A stretch of DNA of 64,000 bases from assembly GCA_001692895.1 (NCBI GenBank), contig KV748230.1, positions 124,001 to 188,000 of the forward strand, written 5' to 3'. Made by a program: the position numbers and the translations under genes. The notes under the pieces are model-generated. The model saw only the letters and a program-made list of their open reading frames with translations, had not been told where the DNA came from and did no database searches. Source of the stretch: Cenococcum geophilum 1.58. Taxonomy: Eukaryota > Ascomycota > Dothideomycetes > Gloniales > Gloniaceae. Below, piece after piece: positions 56,328 to 64,000 of this stretch (within the stretch, counting starts at the first letter, position 1; each line of letters begins with the position of its first letter).

Positions 56328-57593
56328 ATATTCCTTATTGTCTTCTTCTTTAGCAATACTGTCGTTTTCTTCACGGTAGCGGTAGTAGTCTTTACCTTAG
56401 CCAACACCTTAGCTGTTTGTTACAGCCTTATAGATAAGCTATTAGCTGCTTTTAATGCTTCTATTAAGACCCTTGCTCTAAATAAAGGCTAAGTTATATA
56501 GCTAGAGGCCTTAGGCGGTACTAAACACTAAGAAAAAGTTAGTATAGACCTGCCTTATACTAAAATTCAGCTTTGCTAGCTTTTTAAAATAGTAAAAAAT
56601 TGATAGTAGTGGTATCCTAAGGTTTGGCTATGCGAATTTAAGTAAGAGAGAAGGAGAAGGATTTTACTAAGCTTTCCGCGCTATTATAAATACGCTAAAT
56701 TTAACCCCGCCCTCAGGAACAATAAGAGCCCCTTCCTTTCTTCCCTATAAACGCTATGCCGCTCTTATATTAATACTGCCTATAATTTAACGACTTTACT
56801 TATTAGGTTATTTCTTTCCTCAATTGTTTTCTCCCGCTCCTACTACATATAGTCCTCTAACTGCCGGTGATTTTATTGGATTAGAGTGGAGTGGATTTAA
56901 TCCCTAAATCCGCTCTATATACTAAAAAGCTAATGGAGTTTTAGGAATTTAATACGGCTCTAGGCAAGTATATACTATAAATAGTAAATCTTAGTAACAG
57001 GTTGGTGTTTAGGTATTAATCTATAGAACTTATATATTAAATAATCTATAAAAGAAAAGAGACTATATATATATAATATAAATATAAACACTAAGGGGAA
57101 GGAGGGGAAGGGGGGTATATAATAGGGGGTAAGTAATAGAGTTAAGTAGGGAGTAGGTAGCTAAGTTAAGGGGTAGGTAACTAAGTCGTGTAGTATAACA
57201 ACCTAATTTAGATCAATATTAGGTAAGAGGAAGATTTAGTTAAGCTTTCTAAATAATGCCTTAGTCTAATATAGAATCTCCCTTATCTTCTACCTTAATT
57301 ACCTTAATCTCCTTAATCTCCTTAAAGGTACCATACAGATTGTTATCGCAATTATTCTTATTATCCAAATCTAGCTTAATTAGCTTACTTATCTCCGCCA
57401 AAGTACCTTTTACTACTACTTTTATAGTATCTAGATTACACTATTCTTATATCTATTTATAGTTCTTTTATATAATTTCCTAGTTATATACTAGCGCCTA
57501 TCTACTGCTTAATAGTGTTTATTTTAGTAACGCATAATGCTAAAATCTCCTACAATATTCGCGAATATTAAACGCAGTTACTACGTAACTAAT
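56328..57593. other. AT-rich region left of Gypsy-C copy 2
   Basis: No gene called. A G-rich purine tract lies at 57090-57180 (ggggaaggaggggaagg and related), and a pair of partly complementary 'ggatttaatcc' segments at about 56895-56935. At 57280-57420 the minus strand reads GTLAEISKLIKLDLDNKNN, a Lys/Asp-rich frame of unknown origin. Confidence 0.4.
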
Positions 57594-58019
57594 TGTTACG
57601 GACGCTTTAAGTACGATATTACGACTACTAGGAGAGGAGTCAGAAGAAGCTAGTTAGTTAATTTAGGCACGGTCCAGAATGGAGCCGGTAGAACTATATA
57701 ACGAGGAATGGTAACTAAGGTCACATAGGGTAATCTATATAATCTATACAATCTACGGGATCTATAATAGAGTAGATAGAGTATACGTATATTACGTACA
57801 AGAAGGATTTTATAGGAGTACGGTTGTATATTTAAGAACCCTTAATCCCTACCTAGATAGTTCCTTCCTTGTAGTAATTCTCAGAATATAATTAGAGTTA
57901 ATCTATTAGGCAACCACTCCACCAGTTATTATTACATTGTTAACTTTTATACCTACATTTCCTATACACCTAGCCTAATAACGAGCCCATCGTAGTTCTT
58001 ACTATAAGGTTCCGTTACA
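57594..58019 (+). repeat. 5' LTR of Gypsy-C copy 2 (426 bp)
   Basis: TGTTACGG...CCGTTACA. Aligns with 8208-8627. Confidence 0.87.
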
Positions 58020-58329
58020 CAATCACTACCTAGTTACGGTATCAGTATAGAAAGTCAAACAACATACTACTAAAAGCAGCCACCACAACGCCATTGACGG
58101 CGGCAACTACTTTAAGGTTAGGTAACGACACTAGTATAATAAACACTAACTTATAGTAACCTGTAACGGTTGGATAGCTATAAGAGATAGTTAACCAGTT
58201 AACAGAAAATAATGTAATATTAGAAAATAGAATTAACGGGATAGGCGCAGCAAAGGTTAAGTTACTATTAATTAAAAGATACTTAGGTAAGAGATTAAAG
58301 CTCAAAGGATTCCTTACGTAAATACACGT

Positions 58330-59200
58330 TAAGGTAGTATAGGAAGGAGCAAAGCTGGCAACACCTATGGATTAAATAGCCTACGCAGGACTATTCTTAA
58401 CAGGAAGAGCACTTAAATAGTTTAAGTTTTACCTTATAGAGATATAAGCGAACGGCATAACAACTACTAACTAAGAGGTACGGTTTATATTCTTAAGCTA
58501 GAATGGATTTATAGAATGACTTACACAAATATTTAGAGACCTAAAGGCAGTAACCACGGCGGAAAGAAAACTCTAAGATATTACGCAATAAACCTTAGCA
58601 ATTAAGTATATAATATAATTCCAGACATTAGTAATATAAGTAGAGTGGAATAATAGGGCGCTTATAGTATAGTATAAATAAGGACTTAAGGCTAAAGTCT
58701 AGGACATAATTATCCTAATAGAAGATGCGGACACCCTAAGGGAACTAATAGATTAGGTAATTAAGATTAATAATTAGATCTACTAAAGGGAATAGGCTAA
58801 GAAAGGCTAAGATAGAGTTCTATAGTTGTATAAGGCGTAAAGTATATAACGACTAAAGCTAAGTTAAAAACTATAGTATAGCGCAGAGCTAATAGACCTA
58901 AGTAGTACTAGAGAAGCCTATAAGAGATAAAGTAAGAAACTATAGAAACCTAAAGAACAAAAATTAAGTAATTAAAGATCTAAGGAGCAGAGGCCGAATT
59001 AGGGATCTTAGTAGCAGAAGACATTTAGGTGAACTCTATAGCAAGAAAAATGGTTTAAAAAAGGAGCTTATATAAATTGCGGAAAATAGGGTTATTACGC
59101 TAGAGACTATAGAAGTGGGCAGAGTTACTATATAGTAAAGGGTATAAGACTAGTAGACGATATATATGTATAGAGGGACAATAATATACTGTGAGGAATA
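58330..59200 (+). pseudogene. Gypsy-C gag, RIP-damaged
   Basis: Reads AYAGLFLTGRALKWFKFYL, then FIFLSQNGFIEQLTQIFRDL, FQTLVIQVEWNNRALIVQY and KQGLKAKVQDIIILIEDADT, the retrotransposon gag core. A CCHC knuckle at 59071-59112 reads YINCGK-GYYARDY with first and last Cys and the His all as Tyr and a stop at Trp, a compact display of RIP changes. Confidence 0.88.
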
Positions 59201-61100
59201 AAAGAGTGTTTAATTAAAAGTTTCGCGTTTTATTATAATAACGCATGCTAAATTTATAAGGACGCTAAGTATAGCGTAAGCTATTAGCTATAAGAGCTAG
59301 CACCTATAGGATATAGAGGAACCAATAAACTAGTTCGCAGATCGGATATTAAAGATAATAAATTTAACATAGGCGAAACATTTTATAACGATAAGGTAAT
59401 AAGAGCGGTTTACTAGGAACACGCAGCTATTAAAGATATTATACTAGAGGTAGAGGATGATTCCACTATAGAATAGGGAACATTAGTAGGGATTAAGACC
59501 CTACTAGATACGATATCTATCGCTTTATAAGACGTAAAAGAAGTAGGATAGCGAACTACTTCGGCACTTAATAAAGGCAAAAGGCCATAGGCTTAAGATT
59601 CTTATAGTAAGATATGAGACGACTAAGATTCTTAAGACGAGATAAGGTAAGCTTAAGAACCTATAACGGATAATAACCGATAGAGCAGAGCAACGGCTTA
59701 GTTTAGTAATATATAAATAAGCTTAGGACGAAGTTTCCTATAAGTATAAGACTCTTAAGATAAGATAAGTAAGATTTAAGACTTTTAAGATAAGATAAGA
59801 ATATTAAGCAAGCCTAGTTAAACTAAGGCTAGAGCTAAGCTTAAGCTAGAAGTAAGCTTAGGATTAAAGAATCTAAGGAACTAAGAATTTGGAGTATAAA
59901 TTAGGACACCTATAAGCAAAAAGTAAGGAGCTTCCTTATAGATTAGAGAATCTATAGTATAAACAGCAATTAGACTGGGAGACGAATATATAAACCTAGA
60001 GGACTTACTAGTAGAACATAGTGTTTAGACTAAAGATTAAAATATTAATACTAAGATTAAGAAGTAAGAAAACTTTAAGGATTAGAGCGTAAGATGTAAA
60101 CTAAAGGAAACTATAAAAGAGTTTAGATAAAGAATTATCGTATAGTAAGAACAGAAACTAGATAAGAGATCTAGTATATTAGGATATATAAAGGACAAAG
60201 TACTAGTATAAAGAATTACTAATAGGCCTAAGGCAGGCATACTAAGAGCTAAGTAGCTTACTAAATTAGAAGATAAAGAGGATCTAGGGATCCCTACTAG
60301 GTTTAAAGAATAATATATAAAGGGCTGTTATAATATAGTAATAAGAAGATACTTCCTTATGAATAAGCCGTATACACTTTAGTAACTATACTAAAAGTAG
60401 TATAGGCAAAGGTATAATAATAAGTAAGAAGATTTCTATATATAGTTAGATAAATAAGTTATCTAGAACCACCTAATTACAAAAAAGGCTATAACGTATA
60501 TTAAAGGAGCCTTAATTATAATATTAAAGGATTTAAAGGAATAATTAGAGGACTAAAGAAGCGAGAGATATATTTTAGTACCTATAAATAAAGTTATAAC
60601 GTTTAGATTAGTATAATAGAGGTTTAAACTTAAAGATAAAGATAAGTTAAGAGTTAACCTAAAGCACCTAGTACACTATACGCTATTATGGATTATATGC
60701 GTGGATGATATATATAAGATATATAAAAATCTAAAGGAAAAGAATTGGAAATACCCTATAAGGATATACTAAATAATAGATAAGCGATAGTATAGGAATG
60801 CCAAATATATGTATAGATAGCATTTAGCAGAAGTTTAAGAGGAAGGGAATTTAATACTTTAACTAGAAAGATTCCTTATAGAAGAATACTTAGACGGATA
60901 ATAGTAGTGGGAATACCTAGAGAGTATATATCTATAGCATATTAAAGATAAAAAGCGAACTAGGTATTAGCTAAAGAGTAAGCTAAGTATATAAAAATTA
61001 AGCAGCTAATAGTTAGGAAAAGTAGAGGCCTATAGGACTAGAGAGAGCTAGTAGTAGAGCCTTAGACCCTTAAAGGAATTTAAGAATAACACCTAAATTT
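59201..61100 (+). pseudogene. Gypsy-C linker between gag and protease, decayed
   Basis: About 1.9 kb that remains protein-like in one frame or another (LEVEDDSTIE near 59455, DVKEVG near 59530, Gln/Asp/Ser-rich repeats near 59600-59800, LVPINKVITF near 60580). It is long for a gag-protease spacer. No domain is recognised. The short repeated 'aagataagataag' stretch at about 59735-59800 reflects a Gln/Asp/Glu-rich segment. Confidence 0.5.
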
Positions 61101-64000
61101 ATAAGTTAAATGGTAAGATTAGCAGTTTAAAGCGATAATAGATAGTGGAGTAATAAGGAACTATATCTTACTAGTAGCAGTTAAAAGAATAGGACTACCT
61201 TATAGATAGAAGGAGTAACCCCACCTATTAGTTATGATTTTAGGAGATCTAATAGCCTATGGAGGAGGAATCATCAATCTTAATATAGGACCTATTTAGA
61301 TAACTATTAAAGGAAGACAAATTAAGATGTCTTTTAATATCCTACTATTAGGATAGGACGAGGTAGTATTAGGTATACCTTAGTTATAGGAATATAATCT
61401 AAAGATTAATTAGATTACAGGTTAGGTCAATATTAGGGATACTTAACGCCGTAAGATGTAATAGTAAGCCAAGTTAGTATAGTACTAAGTAGGAGCGACC
61501 TATAAAGAAACAGAAAAAGGACTAAGTTATATACTAAAAAGATACTATAAGTATAGTAAGAAACTATAGTCATTAAAGAGTAAAAAGCTATTAGAGTATG
61601 CAGCTTAGAACTATAAGATAAAATTAAAACTAGAAATAAGTCTAAAGTTCTTTTTAATCTATAAGCTTACTAAAGAGAAAGGTAGAGCATTAAAAGAGTT
61701 TATTTAGGAAAATCTATAAAAGGGATATATTAGATTATCGCAGTTATTAGCAGAATATCTAGTACTATTTATACCAAAAAAGAATGGCAAACTAAGGCTG
61801 TGTATTAACTATAAATAGTTAAACAGTATTACTAAAAAGGATAGGTATCCTTTACCCTTAATTAGCGAAATTTAAGATAGGATAGGCAACGCGCAAATCT
61901 TTATAAAGATAGATCTAAGATGGGCGTACTATTAGATTAGGATTAAGAAAGGCAATAAATAAAAGGCAGCCTTTAGGTTAAAGGAAGGACTATATAAGCT
62001 ATTAGTTATATAGTTTAGGCTTATAAACGTACTAGCAATATTTTAGAAGCGTATTAATAATATATTAAAAGAACACTTAGATAAGTTTATTATAGCATAC
62101 CTTAACAATATTATTATTTACTTAATAACTAAGGAAGAATACGGGGAATATGTTAAATAGGTTTTAAAGAGACTATAAGAAGAACAGATGCTAGTAGTAA
62201 TTAAGAAATACGAGTTCTTTACTAGGAAAACCAATTTTATTAGATTTATTATTAAACTAGGCTAACTTAGTATAGATCTAAAGAAGATCGAGGCTATAGT
62301 AAATTGGCAAGAACTAAAAAATGGTATGTAGTTAAGATCGTTTCTAGGGTTTTATAATTACTATAGAAGGTTTATAGCGTAGTAGTTAAAGGATATTAAA
62401 TCATTTACGTAATTAATAAAGAAAGAAGAACTATAGGTATGGGGGGAGGAATAAAGGGAACTCTTTAAAAAAGTTAAAGAGTTGTTTACCTAAGAGCTAG
62501 TTCTTAAAATCTATTAACTAGAATTAGAAACGGTTATAGAAATAAATGCATTAGACTACGCACTAGAGGTATACTTTATATAAAGGCATTAAGACGGATG
62601 GCACCTAGTAGTATACTATAGTAGGAAGATAATACCACTAGAGTTAAACTATAACATCTATAATAAGGAGTTATTAGGTATAGTTATAGTATTAAAGGAA
62701 TAGAGAGTATTCCTATAAGGTATAAAGAAACTATTTATAATTAAGACGGATTATAAAAACCTAATAGGATTTCTAATAATAAAGGAACTTAACTAAAGAT
62801 AGGTTAGATGGGTAGAGATGCTTATAAAATACCATTTTAAGATTTAGTATACTAAGGGTACAGATAATATATAGGTAGATGCTTTAAGTTATAAGGCTAA
62901 ACTATAGAATAACAAAAAGCCATTAGGGGCTTTACTGCGAAAAGATATAGACGGATTAATTAGGTACAATTATCTAAAAATTGTAGTAACTTAAGAGAGT
63001 AATAAACTAGATAAGGTTTACGAGACACTAGAAAGCTTTTAGGTATAGAAAATTTTAGAAGTATAGCTAGAAAATCTATAGACGGATATATATAAAAACT
63101 AAGAAGTAAAGTACATCCTAAAAAGCATAGCAGAGTAATTTATAAAGAACTTCTATAAGGAATTAACTTAAGGACACAATAGAGCTATAGGCTTAGTATT
63201 AAGACTCTAAGAGGAGTATATTATTAACGGAATTTAGGGCTTAGCGCGAAAAGTTATAAAGGAATATCTAAATTGCTAAAGGAATAAACTAATGAGGTAT
63301 AAGCTATATAGAGGGCTACAACCTATTAAAACACTAGAGAGACTATAGGAGGTTATATTATAGAACTTTATTATTAAGTTACTAAAGTTAAAAGATCCTA
63401 TTACCGGATAAGATTATAATATAATCTTAGTAATAGTAGACAAGCTTATAAAGTGGGGATACTTTATAGCATATACGGAAGAAATCTTAGCGGAAGATAT
63501 CGCTAAAATCTATATTAAAGAAGTATTTGTAAAACACGGAGCACTAAGTAAAATTATATCGGATAGAGATTTAAGATTTATAGCAGTATTCTAGGAGGTA
63601 TTCTTAGCGGAGTAAGGAGTTAAAGCAGTAACTTTTACTATATATTATCCACAGATAGACGGTTAAATAAAAAGATTAAACTAGACACTAGAGCAGTATC
63701 TAAGGTACTATATTAATTACGCATAGAATAATTAGGTATTACTATTACTAATTATATAGTTTATATATAATATAATACCTTAAAAAGGAATAGGCATATT
63801 ACTATTTAAGGCAAATTACAGATATAAGCTAAGAATATTGTTGTTACTATAGTAAGTAAAGAAAACAAGTAGCACAGCTAAAGAAAGGATAAAGATATTA
63901 ATAAATCTTTATATAGACCTTATAGAATTAGTAAAGAAAGTATAAGAGAGAATAAAAAGGTACTATAATACTAAGAGATCTAAGGGACTAGATCTTAAGG
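61101..64000 (+). pseudogene. Gypsy-C pol: protease, RT, RNase H, integrase (partial)
   Basis: Protease DSG at 61141-61149 (IIDSGVIRNYI). RT: AEYLVLFIPKKNGKLRLCIN at about 61745-61800, IFIKIDLRWAYY, EGLYKLLVI and active site YLNNIIIYL at 62098-62124 (both Asp as Asn). Then RSFLGFYNYYRRFI at about 62337. RNase H about 62530-62900 (INALDYALEVYF; TDYKNLIGFL). Integrase from about 63050 to the edge (IIVDKLIKW-like near 63430, SDRDLRFI near 63558). Confidence 0.9.

Larger units (their letters stand above)
57594..64000 (+). mobile_element. Gypsy family C, copy 2 (5' LTR, gag, pol; cut by window edge)
   Basis: The LTR at 57594-58019 is followed by gag (about 58.3-59.2 kb), a long linker, protease (61.14), RT (61.7-62.4), RNase H and integrase to the edge. 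The last 1.3 kb runs parallel to copy 1 at 3552-4880. RIP damage is heavy. The 3' end, by comparison with copy 1, should lie about 1.7 kb beyond the edge. Confidence 0.9.

Noticed and set aside
56301..56492. 63-aa hydrophobic plus-strand ORF
   Set aside because: Same effect, complementary to the 5' end of the minus-strand frame starting at 56327.
58042..58305. 87-aa minus-strand ORF
   Set aside because: Antisense to the Gypsy-C leader and gag start.

Overview
The window looks like a repeat-rich compartment of a filamentous ascomycete (Pezizomycotina) genome. Nearly all of it is retrotransposons and DNA transposons that carry the mark of repeat-induced point mutation (RIP). Reading frames are recognisable but are studded with TAA and TAG where Gln or Trp codons belong, His reads as Tyr, Cys as Tyr and Asp as Asn. 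TpA is very common, CpA and TpG are scarce, and CpG survives. Only one stretch, about 16.4-21.06 kb, has balanced composition and an intact multi-exon gene with short fungal introns. No tRNA, rRNA or CRISPR array was seen.

Layout, left flank (1-16.4 kb): a decayed Tad1-like LINE on the minus strand (1-3.16 kb); the 3' half and 3' LTR of a chromodomain Ty3/Gypsy element, family C (3.55-8.63 kb), interrupted by a Tc1/mariner element (5356-7581) that itself holds a second, internally deleted mariner (6884-7547); a solo LTR of family D (8632-8815); and a complete Ty3/Gypsy element, family E (9624-15816), with 203-bp LTRs and a perfect gttaa target-site duplication (TSD).

Gene island (16.4-21.06 kb): one four-exon gene (18059-20443, about 722 aa) encodes a protein with an RNase III fold at the N-terminus whose four catalytic acidic positions are all substituted, followed by a long unassigned nuclear-looking region. 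Its last intron holds a 69-bp insertion-duplication that contains a 32-bp copy of sequence found 3.4 kb upstream.

Nested stack (21.1-52.6 kb): a mariner transposase gene (21147-22229, resuming at 52456) was split by Gypsy-A (minus strand, 22230-52455). Gypsy-A was split by Gypsy-B (minus strand, 24023-45396, TSD gtaat), by a pogo/Fot1-type element (49760-51626) and by two MITE-like elements. Gypsy-B was split by a complete Copia element (25507-31040, TSD ttaat) and by Gypsy-D (35095-42061, TSD gtggg/gtagg). LTR pairs and TSDs give a relative insertion order.

Right flank (52.6-64 kb): AT-rich remnants with three hairpin repeats, a long-TIR MITE (54373-55092) that contains a solo LTR with a perfect cttta TSD, a decayed unidentified minus-strand gene (about 55.2-56.33 kb), and a second family C Gypsy copy with its 5' LTR (57594-58019), gag and pol running off the right edge.

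LTR boundaries are good to a base or so because both copies and the TSDs can be compared. Coding boundaries in RIP-damaged elements are approximate. Family names A-E are labels for this window only.
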